DNA from: Rhizobium sp. RU20A
GTDB taxonomy: Bacteria > Pseudomonadota > Alphaproteobacteria > Rhizobiales > Rhizobiaceae
Assembly (NCBI RefSeq): GCF_900155885.1
Contig: NZ_FTMB01000005.1
Location: forward strand, 62,001 to 126,000
Reading direction: 5' to 3'
DNA: 64,000 nucleotides
The notes under the pieces were generated by a model. It did no database searches and was not told where the DNA came from. It saw only the letters and a list, made by a program, of their open reading frames with translations. A program made the position numbers and the translations under genes. This document shows positions 53,503 to 62,915 of the stretch, in pieces (the stretch's first letter is position 1; each line of letters begins with the position of its first letter).

Positions 53503-55108
53503 GGGCGGGGCTCATATGCTCGTTGGGTCTTCTGAGGTCGCGCAGGATCTCGGCCGCGGCATTGCGTCCGGGGGCGCCCATGACGCCGCCGCCCGGATGG
53601 GTGGAGGAGCCGCACATGTAAAGGCCGTGGATGGGGCTGCGATATTGCGCATAGCCGGGCACGGGGCGATTGAAGAGCAACTGGTCGAAGGTCAGTTCGC
53701 CCTGGAAGATGTTGCCTTCCGTCAGCCCGACCTCGGCCTCGATCTCGCGCGGGGTGCGCACCTCCATGTGCAGGATTCGCTCGCGGAAGCCCGGCGAATG
53801 GGCGGAAATCTGGTCGATCACCGTTTTGGCGAAACCGTCCCGGTCGGCATCCCTCCAGTCGCGGCCTTCGATCTTCGGTGGGCAATATTGCACGAAGGTC
53901 GAGACGAAGTGCTTGCCGGGCGGGGCCATGGTGGGGTCGAGCGTGGTCGGGATCATCATGTCGAGGAAAGGATCGGCCGACCAGCGCCCGGCCTTCCAGT
54001 CGTCATAGGCCCTCTCCATGCGCTCGACGCTGTCGGTGAAGTGGAGGTCGCCCTTGATGCAGGTGGAGCCGGCCGGCAAGGCGGGGAATTCCGGCAGGGA
54101 GTCGAGCGCGATGTTCACCTTGCCAGAGGAGCCGCGCATCTTGAAATGGCGCACGCGGTGGACGAAGCGTTCGGGCAGGTCCTTCTCATCGACGAGCTTC
54201 AGGAAGGTGCGCTTCACATCGGCATTCGACACCGTCAGGCGGGCGCGGACCTCCTCGCCGCCTTCGAGCACGACACCTTCGGCGCGGCCGCCGCGCGTCA
54301 GGATCTTCTCGACGCCCGCGCCGGTCCGGATGACCCCGCCGGAGGCCTGGAAGGAGGAGGCGAGCGCCTTCGTCACGGCGCCCATGCCGCCGCGTGCATA
54401 GCCCCAGGCCCCGACGGAGCCGTCGACCTCGCCCATGTAGTGGTGCAGCAGCACATAGGCCGTGCCCGGCGACATCGGGCCGAGCGCCGTGCCGATGATG
54501 CCAGAAAGCGCCAGGTAGGCCTTGATCACGTCGGTCTCGAAATATTCGTCGAGGAAGTCGGAGATGGACATGGTCCAGAAGCGCAAAGTGGCCGCCATCT
54601 CGTCTGCGGAGAATTCCCCGAACTTGCGGGCGAGATAGAGCAGTTCGGAGATGTCGCGCGGCTTGAAGGAGAAGGGGTCGGGGGCGGTGCGCATCAGCAG
54701 GGGCTGGATGAAGCGACACTGGCGCGTTACGTCGCGGGCATAGCGCTCGTAGGCCTCGGCATCGCGGCGCGAGAAGCGGGCAAATTCGCGCCGGTGGCTG
54801 TGGTGGTCGCGGTAGGAGGCGAGGTAGTCGCCGTCGCGCATCAGTACCGCGCCGCCCTCATAGGCGATGACCTGCAGCCCGTGCCGCGGCAGTTCGAGAT
54901 CGCGCATGATCTCGGGGCGGAAGAGAGAGCAGACGTAGGAGCAGTTGGAATAGAGGAAGCCCGGTGTCAGTTCCCGACTGGTCGCGGCGCCGCCGACCCA
55001 GTCGTTCTTTTCGAGCACGATGACATTGAGCCCGGCGCGCTGCAGGTAGCAGGCCGTCACCAGCCCGTTGTGGCCAGCGCCGATCATCGCGACGTCATAG
55101 GTCTGCAT
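53489..55108 (-). CDS. FAD-dependent oxidoreductase, phytoene-desaturase-like (first gene)
   Basis: A 539-residue homologue of the next gene: VAMIGAGHNGLVTACYLQRAG at residues 6-26, VVGGAATS-type motif (WVGGAATSRELTPGF), and HPGGGVMGAPGRNAAAEIL at the C-terminus. I start it at ATG 55108, which has AAGGGGG upstream; the frame runs 20 codons further without a site. First gene of the minus-strand operon, 98 bases from the BetI-type operator at 55206. Substrate unknown; an amine or N-methylated product is inferred. Confidence 0.88.
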   Translation of the reverse strand: MQTYDVAMIGAGHNGLVTACYLQRAGLNVIVLEKNDWVGGAATSRELTPGFLYSNCSYVCSLFRPEIMRDLELPRHGLQVIAYEGGAVLMRDGDYLASYRDHHSHRREFARFSRRDAEAYERYARDVTRQCRFIQPLLMRTAPDPFSFKPRDISELLYLARKFGEFSADEMAATLRFWTMSISDFLDEYFETDVIKAYLALSGIIGTALGPMSPGTAYVLLHHYMGEVDGSVGAWGYARGGMGAVTKALASSFQASGGVIRTGAGVEKILTRGGRAEGVVLEGGEEVRARLTVSNADVKRTFLKLVDEKDLPERFVHRVRHFKMRGSSGKVNIALDSLPEFPALPAGSTCIKGDLHFTDSVERMERAYDDWKAGRWSADPFLDMMIPTTLDPTMAPPGKHFVSTFVQYCPPKIEGRDWRDADRDGFAKTVIDQISAHSPGFRERILHMEVRTPREIEAEVGLTEGNIFQGELTFDQLLFNRPVPGYAQYRSPIHGLYMCGSSTHPGGGVMGAPGRNAAAEILRDLRRPNEHMSPAHDVI

Positions 55109-55205
55109 TCTCGCGCCCCCTTGCCCTGCCATCGGCCGCCGTTCCCGTCTGCGCGGCGCCATGGTCACAAAATCGTGGCACGGCAGATGCCGTCTTGTCC
55201 ATATT

Positions 55206-55230
55206 TATTGAATGAATGTTCAGTCAGTAT
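55206..55230. promoter_or_regulatory. BetI-box-like operator A
   Basis: Arms TATTGA and TCAGTA around 13 bases with an inner TGAATGAATGTTCA. It agrees with operators B (60192) and C (62916) at TATTGAATG and GTTCA. It lies between the divergent FAD oxidoreductase and TetR genes, so it could control both. The remaining ~230 bases of the gap hold no gene. Confidence 0.7.
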
Positions 55231-55362
55231 GTTGCAAAATCCTGAAATCGCGATAGGATTTTTGCGAAATGAGGTCGGGAAGGCGGACGCGGCAGCGCAG
55301 CGCGGCGGTCTGCCGCCGGCGGGCGAAATGGTGTACAGCGGACAGCGGTCAACAAGGGAAGC

Positions 55363-56037
55363 ATGATGGAAGCCGATGTCCAGACGGAGACGAAGACGCA
55401 GGAAAAGCGAGGCCGAAAGGCATCGAAGGAACTGCGGCAGATGCAGCTGATCGAGGCGACGATCGATTCGCTCGCCAAGCGCGGCTATGCGGAGACGACG
55501 CTTGCGGATGTAGCGGATGGCGCAGGCCTGTCGCGCGGCATCGTCAACTTCCATTTCGAAAGCAAGGACAAGCTGCTCGTCGCCACGCTGCAGCACATGG
55601 CCGACGAATATGCCAACCACTGGACGGCGCAGCTCGAGGCGGCCGGTGACGACCCGGCCCGGCAGCTCTGGGCGCTGGTCGCCGCTGATTTCGACCGGCG
55701 GATCTGCACGCGGCGCAAGCTGGCGGCCTGGTGCGCCTTCTGGGGCGAGGCGAAGTCCCGCCCGACCTATCAGGCGCTGTGCGGGGCGCGCGACGAGCGT
55801 TACCAGCAGACCTTCGTGTCGCTCTGCGTGACGCTGAAGGCCGATGGAGGGTACGGGTTTGATGCCGAGGGCATGGCGCTCTCGCTCTGTGCGATGATGG
55901 AGGGACTGTGGCTGCGGCTGATGCTGGGCGACGGTCTGACCCGTGAGACGGCCTATGCGGCAGCAGTGGAATTCGTGGTGGCGGCCTTTCCCCGCCACTT
56001 CACGCATGCGGGCGTGCTCGAAAACGGGCGGAGCTGA
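55363..56037 (+). CDS. TetR-family regulator, BetI-like
   Basis: A 224-residue TetR protein. A charged N-terminal tail is followed by the HTH at ~28-72 (LRQMQLIEATIDSLAKRGYAET, TLADVADGAGLSRGIVNFHFESKDKLL); the C-terminal half follows BetI (KLAAWCAFWGEAKSRPTYQ, MMEGLWLRLMLG). BetI represses choline-betaine genes, so a quaternary-amine effector is plausible here. The ATGATG at 55363 has AAGGGA upstream; either Met may start. The ABC binding-protein gene follows after 78 bases. It is the best candidate for the regulator that binds the three BetI-box-like sites. Confidence 0.92.
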   Translation: MMEADVQTETKTQEKRGRKASKELRQMQLIEATIDSLAKRGYAETTLADVADGAGLSRGIVNFHFESKDKLLVATLQHMADEYANHWTAQLEAAGDDPARQLWALVAADFDRRICTRRKLAAWCAFWGEAKSRPTYQALCGARDERYQQTFVSLCVTLKADGGYGFDAEGMALSLCAMMEGLWLRLMLGDGLTRETAYAAAVEFVVAAFPRHFTHAGVLENGRS

Positions 56038-56115
56038 GGATCATTCTTCCTCTGCCGTTGCCGCGCTAAGGGCCGTCCATGTCTTGTGGCCGATGGCGGC
56101 CGGAACGGAGGCGAT

Positions 56116-57195
56116 ATGAGAATGACCCGATTGTCTGCCCGCGGCGTCACGGCGGCGCTCCTGTCCACCCTGCTTCTTGCCACGGTCCTTCCGGCCCGTG
56201 CCGAGGGACTGACGGTCTTCGACTGGTCCGGCTACGAGGACCCATCGAACCATCCAGCCTACACCGCCAAATATGGCAGCGAACCGGATTTCACTTTCTT
56301 CGGCGACGAGGAAGAGGCCTTCCAAAAGCTGCGCTCCGGCTTTGCCGCCGATCTTGCCCATCCCTGTTCGCAGAGCATTCCCCGGTGGCGCGAGGCGGGG
56401 CTGATCGAGCCGCTCGATACCGCGAAGCTGACGGCATGGAAGGATATCGAACCCGGCATTGCCGCGATGAAGAACCTGATGACCAGCGAAGACGGCAAGG
56501 CCTGGTTCCTGCCCTTCGAATGGGGCAATTCGCTGGTTCTCTACCGTTCCGACACGGTGAAGCCGGAGGATATCCCGACGCTGAAGGCGCTGACGGAGCC
56601 AAAATTTCAGGGACGCATCTCGATCGGCGACAATGTGGATGATGCCTACGCGCTGGCAAGTCTTGCTATAGGCCTCAAGGACTGGACGCAGATGACCGAT
56701 GCCCAGTTCCAGGAGGCCTCCGATTTCCTGCGCGCCCTCAACAAGAACGTCCGCATGTACTGGACGGAAAACACCGATCTCAGCCAGGCGCTGGCGAGCG
56801 GCGAGCTGGATGTCGCCTGGGGCTGGAACGAGACGGCGTCCTCGCTGAAGGCCAGCGGCCAGCCGGTGGAGATGCTCAAGGACACTGCGGTTGGCGTTTC
56901 CACCTGGGTGTGCGGCTATGTGCGCCTCAAGGGTGCCACTGCCGACGAGGCGCATCAGTACGATTTCCTCAATGCGATCTCCGATCCTGCCGTCTCGAAA
57001 TATCTGGTGGAAACCTGGGGTTACGGCCACGGCAACGCCAAGGGGATGGCCGCGGTCCCGCCGGACGTGCTGAAGGCCAAGGGCTATGACAATGTCGACG
57101 GCTTCCTGAAGAACACGCTGTTCCAGCAGCCGCTGCCCACCGATTTGCGCCAGAAGATGATCGCCGAATTCGAGAAGATCAAAGCCGGTTATTGA
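56116..57195 (+). CDS. Polyamine-type ABC transporter substrate-binding protein (PotF-like)
   Basis: A 359-residue periplasmic protein. Signal peptide at 1-29 (LLSTLLLATVLPARA). The mature part begins LTVFDWSGYEDPSNHPAY, as in PotF/PotD, then FFGDEEEAFQKLRSGFAADLAHPCSQ and VAWGWNETASSLKASG. It would bind a polyamine, opine or betaine-like cation. ATG 56116 has GGAGG four bases upstream; ATG 56122 with ten bases is also possible. Convergent with the permease operon, which uses the same transport system. Confidence 0.9.
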   Translation: MRMTRLSARGVTAALLSTLLLATVLPARAEGLTVFDWSGYEDPSNHPAYTAKYGSEPDFTFFGDEEEAFQKLRSGFAADLAHPCSQSIPRWREAGLIEPLDTAKLTAWKDIEPGIAAMKNLMTSEDGKAWFLPFEWGNSLVLYRSDTVKPEDIPTLKALTEPKFQGRISIGDNVDDAYALASLAIGLKDWTQMTDAQFQEASDFLRALNKNVRMYWTENTDLSQALASGELDVAWGWNETASSLKASGQPVEMLKDTAVGVSTWVCGYVRLKGATADEAHQYDFLNAISDPAVSKYLVETWGYGHGNAKGMAAVPPDVLKAKGYDNVDGFLKNTLFQQPLPTDLRQKMIAEFEKIKAGY

Positions 57196-57204
57196 GCCTG
57201 CGGT

Positions 57205-58290
57205 TCAATCGGCCAGCGCGACGAAGGCCTCCGGGTCATAGGCGAGCTGGACGGTTGCGCCGCGGGGCAGATCATCGGCGCCGAAGCTGTTGGTCTCGAT
57301 CACCGAGAGCGGCTCGTCGAGTCCTTCGGCGCGGATTCTGAGGTGGGTCGTCTCGCCGAAATAATCGCGGTCGACGACGGTGCCGGTGATCTGGTGGGGC
57401 GTGTCCTGCGGCTCCCAGAGGATACGTAGGCGCTCGGGCCGAATGCCGAGGGCAGTCGTTTCGCCCGTGCGGGTGAAGCCGGCCGGCTTTGTGGCAGCCA
57501 CGGTGCCGAAGCGGCCCGCCTCGACGCTGAGGCTGGTGGCGGTTTCGTTCAGGATTCGGCCGCTGAGGAAGTTCATGCCGCCGAGAAAGGCGGCCACCTC
57601 CCGGCTTTGCGGATGCTGGTAGATTTCCTTCGGCGTGGCGATCTGGGCAACACGGCCGGCAAACATCACCGCGATGCGGTCGGAAAGCGCCAGCGCCTCG
57701 TACTGGTCGTGGGTGACAAGCACGAAGGTGATGCCGACGGCCCGCTGCAGGGCGCGAAGTTCCACCTGCATTTCCTCGCGCAGCTTCTTGTCGAGCGCCG
57801 AGAGCGGCTCATCCAGCAGCAGCACCTTCGGCCGCAGCACGAGGGCGCGGGCGAGCGCCACACGCTGCCGCTGGCCGCCCGACAATTGCTGGGCGCGGCG
57901 CTCGCCGTAGCTGCCGAGGCGCACCTGGTCCAACGCCTCGCTGACGCGGCGTTTTTCCTCCGATGGCGAAAGCTTCAGCCGTTTCAGCCCGTAGGCGACG
58001 TTCTCGGCGACCGACAGGTGCGGGAAAATCGCGTAGTTCTGGAACACCATATTGGTTGGCCGTTGGTTGGGCGCCTTGCCGATCACGCTCTCCCCGTCGA
58101 TGCGGATATCGCCGGCGCTCGGCGTTTCGAAGCCGGCGATGGAGCGCAGCAGCGTCGTCTTGCCGCAGCCCGAGGGGCCCAGCAGCGAGAAGAACTCGCC
58201 GGGCGCGACATCGAGCGAGACCGCGTGCAGGGCCTTGTAGATGCCATAGGATTTTTCCAGCGCGTGAATGGCGATCATCGGGTCTGTCAT
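57205..58290 (-). CDS. Polyamine-type ABC transporter ATPase (PotG/PotA-like)
   Basis: A 361-residue ATPase: Walker A GPSGCGKTT, signature LSGGQRQR, Walker B VLLLDEPLSALD, H-loop THDQ, and a C-terminal ~110-residue TOBE domain (GIRPERLRI, DRDYFGETTHLRI). Its ATG shares one base with the stop of the upstream permease (TGATG). It powers uptake by the permeases at 58290 and 59105 and the binding protein at 56116. Confidence 0.94.
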   Translation of the reverse strand: MTDPMIAIHALEKSYGIYKALHAVSLDVAPGEFFSLLGPSGCGKTTLLRSIAGFETPSAGDIRIDGESVIGKAPNQRPTNMVFQNYAIFPHLSVAENVAYGLKRLKLSPSEEKRRVSEALDQVRLGSYGERRAQQLSGGQRQRVALARALVLRPKVLLLDEPLSALDKKLREEMQVELRALQRAVGITFVLVTHDQYEALALSDRIAVMFAGRVAQIATPKEIYQHPQSREVAAFLGGMNFLSGRILNETATSLSVEAGRFGTVAATKPAGFTRTGETTALGIRPERLRILWEPQDTPHQITGTVVDRDYFGETTHLRIRAEGLDEPLSVIETNSFGADDLPRGATVQLAYDPEAFVALAD

Positions 58291-59108
58291 CAGAGGAGCA
58301 CCTGCTGTTCCAGCCGGCGTTCGGCGCGGCGGCGCACGCTTTCGGCAAGGGTGATGAGAAGGATGGAGGCGAGCAGCATGAGGCTGCCGAGGGCAAGGAC
58401 GCTCGGCAGTTTCGCGGCAAAGCGCAGTTGCCCCCAGATGTAGACCGGAAGGGTGGGTTCGGTGCCGGCAAGGAAGAAGGCGAGGATGAATTCGTCGAGC
58501 GAGACGGTGAAGGACACGATCAGGCTGGAGACGATGGCGGGGGCAACGAGTGGCAGCGTGACGCGGCGGAACGTGCCGGCCGCGGTCTCGCCGAGGTCGC
58601 GGGAGGCCTCCTCGAGCGATCGGTCCATGCCTTCGAAGCCGGCAACCAGCACCGACATGGAATAGGGCAGGCAGAAGATCGTCTGGCCGAGGGCGACGGC
58701 GACCAGCGACGGGGTCAGGCCTACCGACAGGATGATGGTCAGCAGCGAGACCGCGACGATGATTTCCGGCAGGAAGAGCGGTGCCGACAGGAACGCGGTG
58801 GCCGCCCGCTTGCCGGGAAAGCGGTAGCGCGTCAGGGCGCGGGCGGCGAGAATGCCGAGCAGCGTCGACAGGCACGCGACAATGATGCCAACCAGGAGGC
58901 TGTTGAGGGCGGCGCGCAGCATCTCCTTGTTGCCCCAGAGCGCGTCGTACCAGCGTAAGGTGAAACCGGAGAGCGGGAAGGCGACCGCTGCTGCATTGTT
59001 GAAGGAAAACAGCGGAATGAGCGCAATCGGCAGGTAAAGGAAGGACAGGATGAGGACGATGTAGAGGGTCAGCCAGCCGCCCTTGAAGAGGAAAGGTGTG
59101 CCCTTCAT
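58290..59108 (-). CDS. Polyamine-type ABC transporter permease (PotI-like)
   Basis: A 272-residue inner-membrane permease with six predicted TM segments and the EAA-type loop EEASRDLGETAAGTFRRVTLP before VAPAIVSSLIVSF and SLDEFILAFF, as in PotC/PotI. ATG 59108 overlaps the upstream permease stop (ATGA). Second permease of the importer. Confidence 0.93.
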   Translation of the reverse strand: MKGTPFLFKGGWLTLYIVLILSFLYLPIALIPLFSFNNAAAVAFPLSGFTLRWYDALWGNKEMLRAALNSLLVGIIVACLSTLLGILAARALTRYRFPGKRAATAFLSAPLFLPEIIVAVSLLTIILSVGLTPSLVAVALGQTIFCLPYSMSVLVAGFEGMDRSLEEASRDLGETAAGTFRRVTLPLVAPAIVSSLIVSFTVSLDEFILAFFLAGTEPTLPVYIWGQLRFAAKLPSVLALGSLMLLASILLITLAESVRRRAERRLEQQVLL

Positions 59109-60040
59109 GCCAGCGCCCTCACCAGTCGGCGGCCGACGAGCACCACGAGGCCTGCCAGCAGCGAGGCGGCGATCATCGTGGTGATTGACAGCGCCGCGCC
59201 GAGCGGCCAGTTCGCGGCCTTGCCGAATTGGGCCTGAATGGCGGTTGCGATCATCACGCCGTCCGAACCGCCGATGAGCTTGGGGGTGATGTAGTCGCCG
59301 ACCGTCGGGATCATGACGATCAGGAAGGCGTAGGTCACGCCCGGCAGCGTCAGCGGCAGGATGATGCGCAGGAAGCGCTGCACCGCCGTGTCGCCAAGGT
59401 CGTGGGCGGCCTCGATCAGGGAGCGGTCGAGCTTTTCCAGCGAGACGAAGATCGGCAGCACCGCGAAGGCCAGCCAGCTGTGCAGCAGCGCGATGATGAC
59501 GGCATTGCTGTTGTACACGAGGGTTTCGATCGGCTTGTCGATCAGGCCAAGGCGCATCAGGCCGGAATTCAGCACGCCATTGTAACCGAGCACGATCTTC
59601 CAGGACATGATGCGCAGGAGATAGCTCGTCCAGCAGGGCACGGTGATGAGGAACAGCCAGAGGTTCTTCGATGCGCCGCCGTAGAAGGAGATGAAATAGG
59701 CGAGCGGATAGGCCATCAGCACTGCGAGCACGGAGACGCTGAGCGCATTGATGAGGGAGCGGCCGAGAAGGTCGAGATAGATCGGCTCCGTCAGGGCGGC
59801 GCGGTAGTTGGCAAGGGTGAAGGTGTGGTCGATCGTCAGGAAGTCCTGCGTCCAGAAGGAGTAGGCAAAGACGATGAGGATCGGCAGCAGCAGCAGGAAG
59901 GCGGCGTACAGCAGGGTCGGGGAGATGAGGGCAAGGCCGCTCGCCGCCTCGCCGGTGCGCCAGCCGCCCGGTGCGGGCGCCGTGCGGTGTAGCGGGCTCT
60001 GGTCCGGCTCGCGCCCGGGGCTTGCGGCCGCCATCGTCAC
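59105..60040 (-). CDS. Polyamine-type ABC transporter permease (PotH-like)
   Basis: A 311-residue permease with a ~38-residue hydrophilic start and six TM segments; the interaction loop is EAAHDLGDTAVQRFLRIILPLTLPG. It resembles PotB/PotH. The start is GTG 60040 or ATG 60034; neither has a clear ribosome site. First gene of the minus-strand transporter operon, with the BetI-box-like operator B 151 bases upstream. Confidence 0.92.
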   Translation of the reverse strand: MTMAAASPGREPDQSPLHRTAPAPGGWRTGEAASGLALISPTLLYAAFLLLLPILIVFAYSFWTQDFLTIDHTFTLANYRAALTEPIYLDLLGRSLINALSVSVLAVLMAYPLAYFISFYGGASKNLWLFLITVPCWTSYLLRIMSWKIVLGYNGVLNSGLMRLGLIDKPIETLVYNSNAVIIALLHSWLAFAVLPIFVSLEKLDRSLIEAAHDLGDTAVQRFLRIILPLTLPGVTYAFLIVMIPTVGDYITPKLIGGSDGVMIATAIQAQFGKAANWPLGAALSITTMIAASLLAGLVVLVGRRLVRALA

Positions 60041-60191
60041 AATTGCCCGCCCGAGCCGGCATGCAAGGCAGCGCCTTCACGACATTCAGCCATGTCGCAT
60101 CTCCCGACGATAATGACGGCGTTTCGCCTGTCGTTGTTCCCGTCTGTCATGAAGCCGCAAAACGGGATTGAAGGCAAGGGGAATTTCTGAA

Positions 60192-60216
60192 ATATTGATT
60201 GAACGGACATTCAATA
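60192..60216. promoter_or_regulatory. BetI-box-like operator B
   Basis: Perfect outer arms TATTGA/TCAATA around 12 bases, with an inner TTGAA-N6-TTCAA dyad (minus-strand reading). A -10-like TATAAG (60215-60220) touches its right edge. It lies between the divergent permease (60040) and aminotransferase (60268) genes. Confidence 0.75.
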
Positions 60217-60267
60217 TAAGCCTCCATTATCCATTCTTTTCAGGAGGCTGTTCATGTGGAGGATATG

Positions 60268-61680
60268 ATGGCTGCGGTTCATAAGACACCTGTTGGCGCG
60301 CCTGGCGCCGCAGAGGCGGTGACGGCCGTCGCAAGCCGCCATCTCGTGCAGCCCTGGCCAACGGCGGAAACGATCGGCGCGGAGGCGCGCGGTTTTCTCG
60401 GCGATGGCGACGGCATCTATGTGCATGACAGCGAGGGACGGCGGCTGATCGATGGGCCCGCAGGCATGTGGTGCGTGAATGCCGGCCATCGGCGCCCGGA
60501 ACTCGTCGAGGCCATGTCGCGACAGGCTATGGCGCTCTCCTATAATTCGCCTTGGTACACGACGAGCGAACCTTCGGCGCTCCTGGCCGAGCGTCTGGCT
60601 GCCCATGCGCCGGCTGGGCTCGACCATGTGTTCTTCACGACCGGGGGCTCCTCGGCTGTGGAGACGGCGCTGCGCTTCATGCAGTTCATGAACAATGTGC
60701 GGGGACGGCCGGAGAAAAAGATGATCCTGTCCCGGCAGGGCGCCTATCACGGCTCCACCTTTCTCAGCGCCTCGCTGAACGGGCGGCCGCGCGACCATGA
60801 CTGGATGGACAGTCTCTCGTCGCAGGTGATCAAGCTGTCCTGCCCCAATCCGTTCCGCCGGCCGGCTGGTCATTCGGAGGCGGCCTTCTGCGACAGTCTG
60901 GTGGAGGAACTGCGCGCGACCATCGAAAGGGTCGGGGCCGAGCGGATCGGGGCCTTTGTCGCCGAGCCGGTGATGGCGTCGGGCGGCGTGATCATTCCGC
61001 CGACGGGCTATCTGCCGCGCATCCGGGCGCTGTGCGCGCAGAACGATATCCTGTTCATCGCCGACGAGGTGGTGACCGCGTTCGGCCGGCTCGGCCATGT
61101 CTTTGCCGCTGACGATGTGTTCGGCATCGCGCCCGACATGATCACCTTCGCGAAGGGCGTGACGTCGGGCTATTTCCCGCTCGGCGGGGTGATGCTCTCC
61201 AGCGCGCTTCTGGAGACGCTGCGGGCCTCGAACCACCCCGATGCGATGTTCTCGCACGGCTACACCTATTCGAGCCATCCGATCGGCTGTGCGGTCGCGC
61301 TCGCCAATCTCGATCTTCTGGAGGGCGGGCTTCTGGCGCATGTGCGCGGCCTCTCCGATTATTTCCAAGAGAGCCTGTCGACGCTCGGCGATCTCGCTCT
61401 GGTCGGCGAGGTGCGCGGCATCGGCCTGATGGCCTGCATCGAATGTGTGGCCGACCATGTCGACAAGAACCCGCTGGCGCTCGATCTCGAGGTCGGCAAG
61501 CGCATCGACCGTCATTGCCAGGAGCGCGGCCTGTTGGTGCGCCCGCTGATCAACATGTGCGTGATGTCGCCGCCGCTGACGATCACGCGCGCGCAGATCG
61601 ACACGATGACGGAAATCCTGCGCGAGTCTATCCGCGCGACGATGGACGAACTGGTGCGCGAGGGTCTGTGGGCCGGCTGA
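60268..61680 (+). CDS. Class III aminotransferase
   Basis: A 470-residue PLP-dependent omega-aminotransferase. Motifs: [40 protein letters not shown], Asp266 in [11 protein letters not shown], and the Schiff-base Lys296 in [16 protein letters not shown]. It moves a terminal amino group, typically to pyruvate. Its substrate is probably the polyamine- or betaine-like compound brought in by the adjacent importer, or a product of its demethylation. Start choice is ATG 60268 (GGAGG five bases upstream); ATG 60265 or GTG 60256 are alternatives. Confidence 0.9.
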   Translation: MAAVHKTPVGAPGAAEAVTAVASRHLVQPWPTAETIGAEARGFLGDGDGIYVHDSEGRRLIDGPAGMWCVNAGHRRPELVEAMSRQAMALSYNSPWYTTSEPSALLAERLAAHAPAGLDHVFFTTGGSSAVETALRFMQFMNNVRGRPEKKMILSRQGAYHGSTFLSASLNGRPRDHDWMDSLSSQVIKLSCPNPFRRPAGHSEAAFCDSLVEELRATIERVGAERIGAFVAEPVMASGGVIIPPTGYLPRIRALCAQNDILFIADEVVTAFGRLGHVFAADDVFGIAPDMITFAKGVTSGYFPLGGVMLSSALLETLRASNHPDAMFSHGYTYSSHPIGCAVALANLDLLEGGLLAHVRGLSDYFQESLSTLGDLALVGEVRGIGLMACIECVADHVDKNPLALDLEVGKRIDRHCQERGLLVRPLINMCVMSPPLTITRAQIDTMTEILRESIRATMDELVREGLWAG

Positions 61681-61707
61681 GAGCCGGCCTCCTGTCTTTG
61701 CGATCCT

Positions 61708-62907
61708 TCAGCGCGTGGCGCTCAAGGACGCATTGAGGGCGGCGAGGTCGCGTTCTTCCGGGGCCTCATCAAGTGCCATGACGGGCAGCACCGCGCGCAG
61801 GTGATCATGGTGGGTGCGCACGCCATATTCGAGGTCGGAGAGGTAGAAGCCCTCGAAGGCTTTCGCTGTCATGGCCTCGTTGGACCAGACGGTCAGTTGC
61901 ACATCCTCGGCCTGGGTGTCGCGGTCGATGCGGGCGGCGAGGTAGCGGGCGACCCGCGTGCGGCGATCCTCGTCGTTGCGGCGATAGATGGCGCCGCGCA
62001 GCAGCGTGTGGCCCGTCGAAAGCGGGAATTCCTGGTAGAATTGCACGAGTTCCGGCGTGGTGGCGATGACCGCGTTCGGAAACAGCCCGAAATAGACCCA
62101 GGCCCGTTGTAACCCTTCCGGCAGATGCGTGGCCGGCGGGGCGAGGTGTACGTAATTGCGCACGCTCCAGCGGCGGCCGGCATGGGGATTGTAGGTGGCG
62201 TAGGAGCGGCAGAGGCCGTTGACGAAGGGTTCGTCGTAGTAGGTCGAGCCGTAGAGATCCTGCAGGGCCGGGTGGGCCATGGCGACGTGGTAGCCCTCAT
62301 TGTCGACGTCGCGGACGGATTTCCAGTTGACGGGGGTTTCCTGCGTCCACACGCCGCCTGTCGGCACGAAGGTCTCCGGCTGATAGGCGCCAAGCTCCGC
62401 CGCAAAGGGCTGCATCAGGCTCGCCACATCCGGCTGCGGCCCCTTGCGGAAGCGGATGAAGACAAAGCCCATCCAGACCTCGGCCTCGATCGGCTTCAGG
62501 CCGAACTCGGTCTTGTCGAGCGGCGGGAAGCTCTTCGGCCTTGCCGCACCGCGCAGCGTGCCATCGAGATTGTAGACCCAGCCGTGGAAGGGACAGACGA
62601 GCGCATTGCTGCAATGGCCTGTGGGCTCCGTCACCAGCCGCGAGCCGCGATGTCGGCAGATATTGTGCAGGGCGCGCACCGCCCCGTCCCGGTCGCGCAG
62701 GATGAGAGCCCGCTCGCCGACGATGTCCAGCGTCAGGTAGTCGCCGGGCTCGGGAATGTCGCTGACATGGCAGGCGATCTGCCAGTGGGCGCGAAACACG
62801 TGGTCCCGCTCGAGGTCCAGCAGCGCTTCGCTGTGATAGCACCAGCCGGGCAGGCCGCGCCGATCCCAGTTTTCCGGAATGGAGAGATTGCGGACGGCCT
62901 CATTCAT
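61708..62907 (-). CDS. Rieske non-haem iron oxygenase alpha subunit, quaternary-ammonium type
   Basis: A 399-residue oxygenase. The Rieske cluster is bound by Cys84-x-His86 (ICRHRGS) and Cys105-x2-His108 (CPFHGW); the catalytic iron motif is Glu204-x2-His207-x4-His212 (EGYHVAMAHP). A Glu at the bridging position is a feature of oxygenases that act on quaternary ammonium compounds, such as carnitine monooxygenase CntA, and the sequence is close in type to GbcA and stachydrine demethylase. It would remove a methyl group as formaldehyde or cleave a C-N bond. Start ATG 62907 has GGAG six bases upstream. No reductase gene is in the window. Confidence 0.9.
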   Translation of the reverse strand: MNEAVRNLSIPENWDRRGLPGWCYHSEALLDLERDHVFRAHWQIACHVSDIPEPGDYLTLDIVGERALILRDRDGAVRALHNICRHRGSRLVTEPTGHCSNALVCPFHGWVYNLDGTLRGAARPKSFPPLDKTEFGLKPIEAEVWMGFVFIRFRKGPQPDVASLMQPFAAELGAYQPETFVPTGGVWTQETPVNWKSVRDVDNEGYHVAMAHPALQDLYGSTYYDEPFVNGLCRSYATYNPHAGRRWSVRNYVHLAPPATHLPEGLQRAWVYFGLFPNAVIATTPELVQFYQEFPLSTGHTLLRGAIYRRNDEDRRTRVARYLAARIDRDTQAEDVQLTVWSNEAMTAKAFEGFYLSDLEYGVRTHHDHLRAVLPVMALDEAPEERDLAALNASLSATR

Positions 62908-62915
62908 ATGCATCT

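Noticed and set aside
51928-55108. Carotenoid biosynthesis genes (phytoene desaturase pair)
   Set aside because: No phytoene synthase or other crt gene nearby; operon with a GcvT-family gene and a BetI-like operator points to amine oxidation.
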